Source: Humidesulfovibrio mexicanus
GTDB lineage: Bacteria > Desulfobacterota > Desulfovibrionia > Desulfovibrionales > Desulfovibrionaceae
Assembly: GCF_900188225.1 (NCBI RefSeq)
Contig: NZ_FZOC01000001.1
Coordinates: forward strand, 372,596-436,595
Direction: 5' to 3'
DNA length: 64,000 nucleotides
Each line of letters begins with the position of its first letter. Position 1 is the stretch's first letter. The position numbers and the translations under genes are program-made. Shown here in pieces: positions 48,275 to 57,900 of this stretch. The notes below the pieces were generated by a model that worked only from the letters and a program-made list of their open reading frames with translations, was not told the origin of the DNA and ran no database searches.

Positions 48275-48736
48275 CTAGTCTATGCGCAGACAAAACCGCT
48301 TCGGGGTCCGAGCGCAGGCCTTGGGAATGGTGATGCTGAGCAGGCCGTCGGCAAGGCGTGCGCCGACCCTGGCCACGTCCACCCCGGCAGGCAGACGGAA
48401 TCGTCTGGCGAAGCGGCCGTACACACGTTCCACCAAGCGATACACAGGGTCCGTCTCCAGGTCCTCGGGCTCATCCAGGCGAGGACACGGACGTTCACCC
48501 CGAACCACGAGATCGCCGTCGATTATTTCGACCACGATACGGTCCTGCTCCACCCCTGGCAGTTCAACCTGAACGACGATGGCGTCCCGCAGCTCCAGCA
48601 CATCCGCCGCAGGCGACCAGACGAACGCGCCGCGCAGCTGCTCGCACGCCCGACGGCGCTGCTCGTCAGCCATGCGTTCCAGATGTTGCCGCGCCGGGCC
48701 TTCCGCATACCATGGTCCCCACTCGCCCTTGCCCAT
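48275..48736 (-). CDS. Hsp20/alpha-crystallin family small heat-shock protein
   Basis: A 153-residue small heat-shock protein. The alpha-crystallin domain covers about residues 45-145: DVLELRDAIVVQVELPGVEQD, then DLVVRGERP and RFRLPAGVDVARVGARLADGLLSITIPK. This includes the hallmark A-x-x-x-x-G-L motif (ARLADGLL). The N-terminal arm is short and charged. It would hold unfolded proteins without ATP. The ATG at 48736 has a GGAGG-like sequence upstream (GGAGGTGTCCC). It is divergent from cydA across 175 bases. Confidence 0.9.
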   Translation of the reverse strand: MGKGEWGPWYAEGPARQHLERMADEQRRRACEQLRGAFVWSPAADVLELRDAIVVQVELPGVEQDRIVVEIIDGDLVVRGERPCPRLDEPEDLETDPVYRLVERVYGRFARRFRLPAGVDVARVGARLADGLLSITIPKACARTPKRFCLRID

Positions 48737-48841
48737 GGGACACCTCCGTTAGACAGGCGTTACAGGATTCGCCGTGCTCGCGCAATACGCCGCCGCCCGC
48801 GGTTTGTTGCAAACAATCGGCATGGTGCTATACAAAAGCTA

Positions 48842-48870
48842 TTGCCACGCGCGGACGCTGTTGGTATAGA
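48842..48870 (+). promoter_or_regulatory. sigma-70 promoter of cydAB
   Basis: TTGCCA (48842-48847) and TATAGA (48865-48870) are 17 bases apart, matching five of six and four of six consensus positions. The predicted start is about 48877, giving a leader of about 35 bases before the cydA ATG. Confidence 0.6.
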
Positions 48871-48886
48871 TAACCATTCCTGGTTA
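48871..48886 (+). promoter_or_regulatory. palindromic operator candidate at the cydAB start site
   Basis: TAACCA-TTCC-TGGTTA is a perfect six-base inverted repeat immediately after the -10 box and over the predicted transcription start. A repressor bound here would block cydAB transcription. The sequence does not match the usual Rex site, and the regulator is unknown. Confidence 0.45.
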
Positions 48887-48911
48887 AAACCGACACCCAA
48901 GGGGAGGGTCC

Positions 48912-50216
48912 ATGGACGTGCTTATGCTTTCGCGGCTCCAGTTCGCAGCCGCAACGATGTTCCATTTCCTTTTTGTTCCGCTGACGCTGGGCATCTCGGT
49001 GCTCATCGCCTGCATGGAGACGGCCTACGTGCGCACGGGCAACCCTATGTACCAGCGCATGGCGAAATTCTGGGGCAAGCTCTTCCTTATCAACTTCACA
49101 CTGGGCGTGGTCACCGGAATAACGCTCGAATTCCAATTCGGCACCAACTGGTCGCGCTATTCGGCCTACGTGGGCGACATCTTCGGGTCGCTTTTGGCCA
49201 TTGAGGCCACGGCCGCCTTCTTCCTTGAATCCACCATGATCGGCGTATGGCACTTCGGCTGGGAAAAGCTTTCGGCCAAGGCCCATGCCGTGGTTGCCTG
49301 GCTGGTTGCCGGAGCGGGCAACCTCTCCGCCGTGTGGATCCTCATCGCCAACGGGTTCATGCAGAATCCCCTGGGATTCGAGCTGCGCAACGGGCGCGCG
49401 GAACTCACGGACTTCGTGGCGGTCATCACCAATCCCTGGGCCTGGAACCAGTTCGTCCATGTGGTTTCGGCCTCCTTCTGCGTGGCGGCCTTTTTTATGG
49501 CAGGCATCAGCGCCTGGCATCTGCTCAAGCGGCAGCACGAGGAGTTCTTCAACAAATCCATGAAGATGGCGTTGTACACCGGGCTCATCGCCTCCGCTGT
49601 GGTCATCGGCCAGGGGCATTTCCATGGCAACCTTGTGGCCGAGGTGCAACCCGCCAAGCTGGCAGCCATGGAGGCCCACTGGGAAACCAGGACCAACGCC
49701 CCCATGTATCTGCTGCAGATCCCCGATGAAAAGAACGAAAAGAATCTCGTCGAGGCCCTGCCCGTGCCCTCCCTGCTCAGCTTCCTGGCCTTCAACGATC
49801 CCGACGCCGAGGTGAAGGGCTTGAAAGACTTCGCCCCGGCCGACCGTCCTCCGGTGGGTCTCACCTTCATCGCCTTCCGCGTCATGGTGGGCATCGGGAC
49901 AATCATGCCCTTGCTCATGCTCTTCGGCCTCATGAAGCGGGAGCGTCTGGTCGATTTTCCGCTGTACCTCAAGACCCTGATCTGGGCCATTCCCCTGCCC
50001 TATCTGGGAATGCAGGCGGGCTGGGCCGTGGCGGAAGTGGGCCGCCAGCCCTGGATCGTTTACGGGCTCATGCGCACGGCCGACGCCGTGTCACCCATCA
50101 CGGCCTCGCAGGCGGGCGGCTCGCTGGTGGCCATGGTGCTGCTCTACACCCTGCTCGGCGCGGCCGGGGCCTACCTTATGTTCACCACCGCCCGCAAGGG
50201 CCCCCAGGGCGTCTAG
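48912..50216 (+). CDS. cydA: cytochrome bd quinol oxidase subunit I
   Basis: A 434-residue membrane subunit that binds hemes b558, b595 and d. About nine hydrophobic spans are seen. The heme ligand His-18 lies in MFHFLFVPLTLG, a second ligand is in NQFVHVVSASF and the methionine ligand region and Q loop are short, as in the compact type. GRQPWIVYGLMRT is the conserved signature. Together with CydB it reduces oxygen at low concentration, giving oxygen defence to an anaerobe. It has its own promoter and palindrome upstream and cydB 33 bases downstream. Confidence 0.97.
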   Translation: MDVLMLSRLQFAAATMFHFLFVPLTLGISVLIACMETAYVRTGNPMYQRMAKFWGKLFLINFTLGVVTGITLEFQFGTNWSRYSAYVGDIFGSLLAIEATAAFFLESTMIGVWHFGWEKLSAKAHAVVAWLVAGAGNLSAVWILIANGFMQNPLGFELRNGRAELTDFVAVITNPWAWNQFVHVVSASFCVAAFFMAGISAWHLLKRQHEEFFNKSMKMALYTGLIASAVVIGQGHFHGNLVAEVQPAKLAAMEAHWETRTNAPMYLLQIPDEKNEKNLVEALPVPSLLSFLAFNDPDAEVKGLKDFAPADRPPVGLTFIAFRVMVGIGTIMPLLMLFGLMKRERLVDFPLYLKTLIWAIPLPYLGMQAGWAVAEVGRQPWIVYGLMRTADAVSPITASQAGGSLVAMVLLYTLLGAAGAYLMFTTARKGPQGV

Positions 50217-50249
50217 GCCCGCAACCCCTACAACGCCAAGGAGTCGGAC

Positions 50250-51266
50250 ATGCTTGAGACCATCTGGTTTTTGCTCTGGGGAGTGCTTTGGGCCGTGTAC
50301 TTCGTGCTCGACGGCTTCGACCTCGGCATGGGAACGCTCATGCCCTTTCTGGCGAAAAACGAATTCGACAAGCGGGCCATCTACAACGCAGGCGGCCCGT
50401 ATTGGGACGGCAACGAGGTGTGGCTCATCGCCGCTGGCGGCGTGACCTTCGCGGCTTTCCCCCTGGCCTACGCCACCATGTTCAGCGGTCTGTACGCCGC
50501 GCTCATGCTGCTGCTCTTCGCCCTCATCGTCCGGGGCGTGTCCTACGAGTTCCGCAGCAAGGTGGAGAGCATCTCCTGGCGCAGCCTGTGGGACGCCTGC
50601 CACACGGTGGGCAGCTTCCTGCCCGCGCTCTTGCTGGGCGTAGCCTTCGCCAACCTGTTCCACGGCCTGCCGCTTGACGAGAACCACGTGAACCAGGCCG
50701 GGCTGGTGGACCTGCTGAATCCTTACGGCCTGCTGGGCGGCGTGTTCTTCGTGGCCATGTTCGCCATGCACGGCGCCCTGTGGCTGGCAATCCGCACAAC
50801 GGGAGAGCTGCGGGACAGGGCCCTGCGCGCGGCCAAGGGTCTGTGGCCCGCCGTGCTGGTGCTGGTGCTGGCCTTCCTGGCCTACACCTGGGTCCACACG
50901 CAGCTCTTCGGCAACTACATGAAGAACCCGCACCTGTTCCTGATTCTGGCGGCCGCCGTGGCCGGACTGCTTGCCGCGCGGCTGTACATGGGCGCGGGCC
51001 AGCTGTGGAAGTCCTGGGCAGGCTCGGCAGCGTTCATCGCCTGCGTGGCGCTCTTTGGCGTGGTGGGGCTGTTCCCGGCCATCCTCATCTCCACCCTGAA
51101 CCCGGCCTGGAGCCTGACCATCCACAACGCGGCCTCCAGCCAGCTCACCCTCAAGATCATGCTTGGCGTGGCGCTCGTCTTCGTGCCCATCGTCATCGCC
51201 TACCAGGCCTGGGCCATCAAGACCTTCAGCGAACCCATCAAGGACCCGGTGGATCTGCACTACTAG
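50250..51266 (+). CDS. cydB: cytochrome bd quinol oxidase subunit II
   Basis: A 338-residue membrane subunit with eight to nine hydrophobic spans. The start MLETIWFLLWGVLWAVYF with LDGFDLGMG, then GPYWDGNEVWLI and later FRSKVESISWRSLWD, is the family pattern. AAGGAG lies before the ATG. It stabilises the hemes of CydA. No cydX-like small subunit or cydCD transporter is found close by. An intrinsic terminator follows. Confidence 0.97.
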   Translation: MLETIWFLLWGVLWAVYFVLDGFDLGMGTLMPFLAKNEFDKRAIYNAGGPYWDGNEVWLIAAGGVTFAAFPLAYATMFSGLYAALMLLLFALIVRGVSYEFRSKVESISWRSLWDACHTVGSFLPALLLGVAFANLFHGLPLDENHVNQAGLVDLLNPYGLLGGVFFVAMFAMHGALWLAIRTTGELRDRALRAAKGLWPAVLVLVLAFLAYTWVHTQLFGNYMKNPHLFLILAAAVAGLLAARLYMGAGQLWKSWAGSAAFIACVALFGVVGLFPAILISTLNPAWSLTIHNAASSQLTLKIMLGVALVFVPIVIAYQAWAIKTFSEPIKDPVDLHY

Positions 51267-51289
51267 CCTGGCAAAGGGAACTCGATTCA

Positions 51290-51324
51290 AAGGGGCCGCT
51301 TCCGCAAGGGGGCGGCCCCTTCCT
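51290..51324 (+). terminator. intrinsic terminator after cydB
   Basis: AAGGGGCCGC and GCGGCCCCTT form a 10-pair stem (51290-51299 with 51312-51321) with a twelve-base loop, followed by a short pyrimidine run. It lies 23 bases after the cydB stop. The 148 bases from here to the MFS stop hold no gene. Confidence 0.7.
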
Positions 51325-51472
51325 ATAATAAGGATAGAGCACGAGGAAATGGGCTGCCGCACACGGCACGGCGGACGCCCCTGGGCAGAGGGGGCGCCAA
51401 GCGGAGAACACCCGGAGCGGAGAGCCGAACACGACACGCGGCGGCACCAGAGTCCGAGGGATCGGGTATGGG

Positions 51473-52918
51473 CTACAGATCTTCAGGCAAAGCGGTGCAG
51501 TCGGAACGCTTGGGGTTCTGGGCGAACAGCCTGCGGCGCAGCAGGGAAAGTCCCCCAGCGGCGCAGGCCAGCGCCGCTCCGGTGAACAGCGCCGCACGGA
51601 ACCCGGCCATGAAGGCCTCCTGCGCGGGTGCCCCCAGGGAAAACTCCCTGGCCTGGCAGCCCTCAAACACGGTGATGGCCAAGGCGATGCCCGAAACCAT
51701 GCCCACGTTGCGCACCAGCGCCAGCACGCCCCCCACCAGCCCCACCTTTTCCTGCGGGGCGCTAGAGAGCACGCTGTTGTTGTTGGGCGACATGAACACC
51801 CCGGCCCCAAAGCCCACGGTCATCTGGCCCAGGTACACCCGCCACAGGGCCGATTGCGGGGAAAGCAGCGCAAGCTGCGCAAGCCCGCAGCACATGATGA
51901 ACAATCCGCAGGAGGTGAGGGTGGCGAAATTCACGCGCTCGGAAAGGTAGCCGCTGGCCGGCGCGGACACCGCCATGGCAAGCGGCAGCGAGGAAAGCAC
52001 AAGGCCCATGACGCCGGGCTCCAGGCCAAGCATGTCGTGCAGATAAAATGGAAGCAGAATCGCATTGCAGAACATGGCCATGAAGGCCAGAAACGCCGCC
52101 ACGTTGCCTGATAAAAAGGGCCAGACCCGGAACAGGGAGAGATCGATCATGGGGTGCGGGCACCTGCGCTCCCACAGGGCGAACCCGGAAAACGCCCCCA
52201 GGGCGACGCACAGGCCGCACAGCACCGCCGCCGAAGTCCAGCCCCACTCGTGCCCGCGGGTGACGGCCAGAAGCAGCCCCACCATGCCAATGGCGAACAG
52301 GGCCGCCCCGGCCAGATCCAGGGTCTCGTCCTGGCGGCGCTCCTGCCTGGGGAGAAAACGCTGCGCCAGCGCCAAGCCAAGCAGGGCCACAGGCACGGTG
52401 AGGTAGAACACGCTGCGCCAGCCCATGGCCTGGATGACGACGCCGCCAAGGCCCGGACCGGCAAGCGAGCCAAGCCCGACCGTGAGCCCCACCAGTCCAA
52501 GGGCGCGTCCCCGCGTCGGTCCGGGAAAGGCGGTCATGATGATGCCAGGGCCGTTGGCCATGAGCATGGCCGCGCCCAGCCCCTGCACCAGGCGCGCCCC
52601 GACAAGCGCCCAAAGCGTTGGGGCCGCGCCGCAACCAGCGGAGGCCGCGGCGAAAATGAAAAAACCAAACTGGACCATGCGCTTGCGACCGTACATGTCG
52701 CCCATGCGGCCAAAAAGCGGCAACAGGCAGGAAATGACCAGAAAATAGCCCGCCACCACCCACTGCACCCCGGACACCCCGGCGCCGAAGCCCGCGCCGA
52801 TGGTCGGCAACGCCGTGTTGACGATGCCCGCGTCCAGGGTGGACATGAACGTGCCCAGGATGGACACGCCGAACGCGCGCCAATCATCGGTCGGTTGATC
52901 CCGCCAGTTGTTCTCCAT
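51473..52918 (-). CDS. MFS exporter, DHA2 (14-span) family
   Basis: A 481-residue major facilitator with about 14 hydrophobic segments. Motif C-like STLDAGIVNTALPTIG in the first span, GRMGDMYGRKRM in the first cytoplasmic loop and GPGLGGVVIQAMGWRSVF are typical of the EmrB/QacA group. The ATG at 52918 follows GGGAGC; a longer frame into the intergenic region is not preferred. It is divergent from a TetR-family gene, so TetR repression is likely. The substrate is unknown. Confidence 0.92.
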   Translation of the reverse strand: MENNWRDQPTDDWRAFGVSILGTFMSTLDAGIVNTALPTIGAGFGAGVSGVQWVVAGYFLVISCLLPLFGRMGDMYGRKRMVQFGFFIFAAASAGCGAAPTLWALVGARLVQGLGAAMLMANGPGIIMTAFPGPTRGRALGLVGLTVGLGSLAGPGLGGVVIQAMGWRSVFYLTVPVALLGLALAQRFLPRQERRQDETLDLAGAALFAIGMVGLLLAVTRGHEWGWTSAAVLCGLCVALGAFSGFALWERRCPHPMIDLSLFRVWPFLSGNVAAFLAFMAMFCNAILLPFYLHDMLGLEPGVMGLVLSSLPLAMAVSAPASGYLSERVNFATLTSCGLFIMCCGLAQLALLSPQSALWRVYLGQMTVGFGAGVFMSPNNNSVLSSAPQEKVGLVGGVLALVRNVGMVSGIALAITVFEGCQAREFSLGAPAQEAFMAGFRAALFTGAALACAAGGLSLLRRRLFAQNPKRSDCTALPEDL

Positions 52919-52959
52919 ATAGCTCCCTGCCCAAAACTGGACGGGAATCACTATTCCAT

Positions 52960-52997
52960 TTGACTCTTTCAATCAAGCGTTTTAATCTTGCGTTTCA
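52960..52997 (+). promoter_or_regulatory. promoter and tandem repeat before the TetR gene
   Basis: TTGACT (52960-52965) and TAATCT (52983-52988) are 17 bases apart, a plausible promoter for the tetR-adaptor-RND operon. Two near-identical 14-base direct repeats, AATCAAGCGTTTTA (52971-52984) and AATCTTGCGTTTCA (52984-52997), cover the -10. CAAG-N9-CTTG within them also forms a short dyad. This is where an autoregulating TetR would bind. Confidence 0.4.
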
Positions 52998-53017
52998 GTT
53001 TACTCTTGGAGGAAACA

Positions 53018-53662
53018 ATGCCCAGCACAGATACTGGCGACACCAAGCACCGGCTCATCGAAGCCGCCGGGGAAATCTTTTCCAGCAAAGGGTTCAAGTC
53101 CGCGACGGTACGCGAGATATGCCGCCACGCCAAGGCCAACGTGGCCGCCGTGCACTATCACTTCGGCGACAAGGAAGGCCTGTACGGCACGCTGCTGGTG
53201 GAGGCCTTCGAGGCCGGGCTCAAGCGCTATCCGCCGCACATGGGACTCCCGGCGGATGCGCGCGCCGAGGAGCGCCTCCACGCCTTCGTCCATTCCTTCC
53301 TGCTGCGCATGTTGGGCGAGGGGCCCTCGGCCTGGTGCGGCAAGCTGATGGCAAGGGAGTTGCAAGAGCCGACCCAGGCCCTTGACCAGGTGGCCGAACG
53401 CTACATTCGCCCGCTGACCGAACAATTGCGAGGCATTGTGGCCGAGCTGCTTGGCGAGGGTGCGCGGGCCGACGACCAGCGCACCAAGCTGTGCGCCATG
53501 AGCGTGGCCGGGCAATGCCAATACGCCTTTCGCTCGCGCACGGTGATGGGCAGGCTCATGCCCAATGTGCGCTACGACGAGGCGGGCATTGCGGAACTGG
53601 CCCGGCATGTGGCGGATTTTTCCATCTCCGCCCTGAGGAACCTGGCCCAACAGGCCGAATAG
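53018..53662 (+). CDS. TetR family regulator with CecR-type C terminus
   Basis: A 214-residue repressor. The TetR helix-turn-helix is at residues 10-55 (RLIEAAGEIFSSKGFKSATV, CRHAKANVAAVHYHFGDKEGLY). The C-terminal part (AWCGKLMARELQEPTQALDQV, then ERYIRPL) looks like the CecR/YbiH (DUF1956) class. CecR controls efflux genes in E. coli. GGAGG lies five bases before the ATG at 53018. It starts an operon with a periplasmic adaptor and an RND pump and is divergent from the MFS exporter, so both are likely targets. Confidence 0.9.
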   Translation: MPSTDTGDTKHRLIEAAGEIFSSKGFKSATVREICRHAKANVAAVHYHFGDKEGLYGTLLVEAFEAGLKRYPPHMGLPADARAEERLHAFVHSFLLRMLGEGPSAWCGKLMARELQEPTQALDQVAERYIRPLTEQLRGIVAELLGEGARADDQRTKLCAMSVAGQCQYAFRSRTVMGRLMPNVRYDEAGIAELARHVADFSISALRNLAQQAE

Positions 53663-53710
53663 TATGCAGAACAGGCCATCAGGCCCCAGTCCGGAAAAGG
53701 ATCACAACGG

Positions 53711-54955
53711 ATGAACGCCAGGCCCCGCCTCACCATGCCCCTTTTCGCCATGCTTGCGCTGGCCGCGCTGGTGTGCGCCTGCGGCCGCGCCAACGGCAAG
53801 GCCCCCAAGGCCCGCAAGGCCGTACCCGTCCTGGTGGCGGAGGCCAAGGTCATGAGCGTGCCCGTCCTGGTCCAGGCCGTGGGCAACGTGGAAGCCTTCG
53901 CCTCGGTGTCCATCAAGCCCCAGGTGAGCGGCGTCATCGCCAAGCAACTGGTGCGCGATGGCCAGGACGTGGTCAAGGACCAGACGCTTTTCGTCATCGA
54001 CCCGCGCACCTACCACGCGGGTCTGCTGGAGGCGCAAGCCCGCCTGCAAAAGGACGAGGCCCAGGCACGCAAGGCCGAGGACGACCTGAAGCGCTACCAG
54101 ACGCTTTTCGAGCAGGGCGCGGTAAGCCGCGACCAACTGGAGCAGATGCGCACCAACGCCATGACCCTGCGGGCCTCGCTGGACCTGGACCGCGCCCAGG
54201 TGGAGCAGGCCCGCGTGCAGCTGGGCCACGCCACCATCAAGGCCCCCATCTCCGGCCGGGCGGGGCATGTGCTGGTGCAGGAGGGCAACGTGGTGGGCAA
54301 GAGCGGCGATGACCGCGTGCTCTTGGTCATCAACCAGCTTACGCCCATCTCCGTCACCTTTTCCGTGCCGGAAAGCCATCTTCCGGAGATCCAGCGCCAG
54401 TGGGCGCAAGGCCCCCTGCGCGTGGAGGCCCGGAGCAGCGAAGGCGTCCTGCTGGAAACAGGCGAACTGGCCAGCATCGACAACGCCGTGGACAAGGCCA
54501 CGGGCACCATCCGCCTGAAGGCCACATTCCCCAATGCGCAGAAGCAGCTCTGGCCGGGGCAGTTCGTGCGGGCCAGCCTGCGCCTCTCCGAGCGGGAGAA
54601 CGCCGTGCTCATCCCCGCCCATGCCGTACAGAACGGCCTGCACGGCCCCTTCGTCTTCGTGGTCAAGGACGATCTGGTCGTGGAACTGCGCGAGGTGTCC
54701 ACCAGTCCGGGCGGCGACGGGACGCTCGTGGCGGAAAAGGGCGTCGCCCCAGGCGAAAGGGTGGTCACGGACGGCCAGGTGATGCTGGTGCCGGGTTCGC
54801 TGGTGGAGATCCGTCCGCAACCCGACGAAGGCAGCGGACGGCGGCCCGTCAATGCGCCGACGCTTCAAGGCGGCTCTTCGGCCGCGCAGCCCGGCCAGGA
54901 AAACGCCACGCTTCCGCAATCCGACGCCACCGCCACCCAGGGTCAGAAGCAGTGA
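53711..54955 (+). CDS. RND efflux periplasmic adaptor (lipoprotein)
   Basis: A 414-residue membrane-fusion protein of the AcrA/MdtA type. A signal peptide ends in lipobox VCAC (Cys-24). The barrel-sandwich start VEAFASVSIKPQVSGVIAKQL, the coiled-coil region (ARLQKDEAQARKAEDDLKRYQTLFEQGAVSRDQLEQM) and ATIKAPISGRAGHVLV are the usual sequence of elements. The tail is Gln/Ser/Pro-rich. The stop overlaps the RND start (GTGA). Confidence 0.95.
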   Translation: MNARPRLTMPLFAMLALAALVCACGRANGKAPKARKAVPVLVAEAKVMSVPVLVQAVGNVEAFASVSIKPQVSGVIAKQLVRDGQDVVKDQTLFVIDPRTYHAGLLEAQARLQKDEAQARKAEDDLKRYQTLFEQGAVSRDQLEQMRTNAMTLRASLDLDRAQVEQARVQLGHATIKAPISGRAGHVLVQEGNVVGKSGDDRVLLVINQLTPISVTFSVPESHLPEIQRQWAQGPLRVEARSSEGVLLETGELASIDNAVDKATGTIRLKATFPNAQKQLWPGQFVRASLRLSERENAVLIPAHAVQNGLHGPFVFVVKDDLVVELREVSTSPGGDGTLVAEKGVAPGERVVTDGQVMLVPGSLVEIRPQPDEGSGRRPVNAPTLQGGSSAAQPGQENATLPQSDATATQGQKQ

Positions 54956-57900
54956 ACCCCTCGCGCGTCTTCGTGGAACGGCCGGTCATGACCACGCTGG
55001 TCATGGCCGCCATCCTCATCTTCGGGATCATGGCCTACTTCAAACTCCCGGTAAGCGACCTGCCCAATGTCGACTTTCCCACGGTGCAGGTCTCGGCCTC
55101 CATGCCCGGGGCCAGCCCGGAGAACATGGCCGCCTCGGTGGCAACCCCGCTGGAAAAGGAGTTCTCCAACATCGCGGGCATCGATTCCATGACCTCCACC
55201 AACGCCCTGGGGACCACGCGCATCACCCTGCAGTTCGACCTGAGCCGCGATATCGACGCCGCCGCCCAGGACGTGCAGGCGGCCATCGCCACGGCCCAGC
55301 GCAGCCTGCCCTCGGAAATGCCCAGCCCCCCCACCCTGCGCAAGGTCAATCCCGCCGACCAGCCCATCCTTTACCTGGCTGTGTCCTCGCCCACCCTGCC
55401 CCTGCACCAGGTCAGCGAGTACGCCGAAACCCTGCTCGCCCAGCGCATCTCCATGATCAGCGGCGTGGCCCAGGTGATGATCTACGGCCAGCAGAAATAC
55501 GCCGTGCGCGTGCAGCTCGACCCCGAACAGCTTGCGGCGCGCGGCATCGGCGTGGACGAAGTGGCCGAGGCCGTGCGCAAGGGCAATTCCAACATCGCCA
55601 CGGGAACCCTCTCGGGCCCCATGCGCGAATACACCGTGGAGGCCAGCGGCCAGCTCAAGGACGCGCAGGCCTACCTGCCGCTCATCGTGGCCTGGCGCGA
55701 TGGCGCGCCCGTGCGCCTGGCCGATGTGGGCACGGCCATCGATTCCGCCGAAAACAACAAGCGCTTCAACACCTTCAACAATGTTCCGGCCATCACCCTG
55801 GCCATTCAGCGCCAGCCCGGCACCAACACCGTGGGCGTGGTGGACGCCATCAAGGCCGCCCTGCCCGCCTACGTGAGCCAGATGCCCGCATCGGTGAAGG
55901 TGGAGACGCTCATCGACCGCTCCCAGTCCATCCGCGAAAGCGTGGACGACGTGAAGTTCACCCTGCTGCTCACTGTGGCGCTGGTGGTGCTGGTGATCTT
56001 CCTGTTCTTGCGCAACCTCTCGGCCACGCTGATCCCCAGCCTGGCCCTGCCCATGAGCGTCATCGGCACCTTCGCCGTGATGCTGCACATGGGCTTCAAC
56101 CTCGACAATATCTCGCTCATGGCCCTTACCCTGGCCGTGGGCTTCGTGGTGGACGACGCCATAGTTGTGCTGGAGAACATCGTCCGCCACCGCGAATCCG
56201 GAGCCTCCGCGCGCGAGGCCGCCCTCAAGGGCGCGGGCGAGATCGGCTTCACCATCGTCTCCATGACCGTGTCGCTGGCCGCGGTGTTCATCCCGGTGCT
56301 GTTCATGGGCGGGGTGGTGGGCAGGCTCTTCAACGAGTTCGCCGTCACCATCATGGCGGCCATTCTCATTTCGGGCTTTGTGTCCCTGTCACTCACGCCC
56401 ATGATGGCCAGCCTGATGCTCAAGCAGGGCGCGCACGCGGCTGACCAAGCCCGCGGCAGGCTGTTCAACGCCACGGAGCGCGCCTTTGACGCCATGCTGG
56501 CTGCCTACACCGCGAGCCTCGCCTGGACCATGCGCCACAGGCGGATCACCTTGGGCTTCTCCCTGGCGCTTCTGGCGCTTACGGCCTTTCTCTTCACCCA
56601 CATCCCCAAGGGCTTCATCCCCAGCGAGGACATCGGCCAGCTCACCGGCGTCACCGAGGCCGAACAGGGCATCTCCATCGAATCCATGCGCGACCACCAG
56701 GGCCGCGTGACCGAAATCATCGCCGCCGACCCCAACGTGGAGAGCTTCATGTCCCTGGTGGGATCGGGCGGGCCCAACCCGGCGGGCAACTCCGGGCGGC
56801 TCATCATCCGCTTGAAGCCACGGCATGAGCGCGACATGAGCGCGGACGAGGTGCTGCAGTCCCTGCGCAAGAAGCTTGCGGGCGTTGTGGGGGTCACGAC
56901 CTTTCTGCAGAATCCGCCGCCCATCAATCTGGGGGCGAAATACACCAAGGCCGAGTACCAGTTCAGCCTGCAAAGCCCGGACACCGAGGAGCTGTTTCAA
57001 CGCTCCCAGGCCCTGGAAGCCCGCCTGCGCGAACTGCCGGAACTGCAGGACGTGAACAGCGACCTGCAGCTCAAAAATCCGCAGCTCAACCTGGCCATCG
57101 ACCGCGACAAGGCCTCGGCCCTTGGGCTTACGGCCATGCAGATAGAGGACGCGCTGGGCATCGCCTATGGCCCGCGCGAGGTGTCCACCATCTTCGCGCC
57201 CAACAACTCTTACAAGGTGCTCATGGAGCTTGCGCCGCGCTTCCAGCGTTCGCCCCAGGCGGTGGAAATGCTGTACCTGCGCACCGGGGCGGGGCAACTG
57301 GCACCCCTGGCCACCCTGGTCTCGCGGGAACTCGGCGTCGGCCCCATGTCCGTAAACCATGCGGGGCAGTTGCCCTCGGTCACCCTGTCCTTCAACCTCA
57401 AGCCCGGCGTTTCCCTCAGCCAGGCCGTGGACGCCGTGCAGGCCACCGCGCGCGAGGTGCTCCCCGCCACCATCAGCACCACCTTCCAAGGCACGGCCCA
57501 GGCCTTCCAGGCCTCGTTCAAGGGCCTGTGGGTACTGCTCGCCGTGTCCATCCTGGTCATCTACATCGTGCTGGGCATCCTCTACGAAAGCTTCATCCAC
57601 CCGCTGACGATCCTTTCCGGCCTGCCCTCGGCCGGGGCGGGCGCACTGCTCACTCTCATGCTCTTCGGCCTGGACCTGAATCTCTACGGCTTCGTGGGCA
57701 TCATCATGCTCATCGGCATCGTCAAGAAGAACGCCATCATGATGATCGACTTCGCGCTGGAGGCCCAGCGCAAGGAGGGCAAGGACGGCCCGGCCGCCAT
57801 CTTCGAGGGCGCGCTGGTGCGCTTCCGGCCCATCATGATGACCACCATGGCCGCGCTCATGGGCACGCTGCCCATCGCGCTCGGCTTCGGCGCCGGGGCC

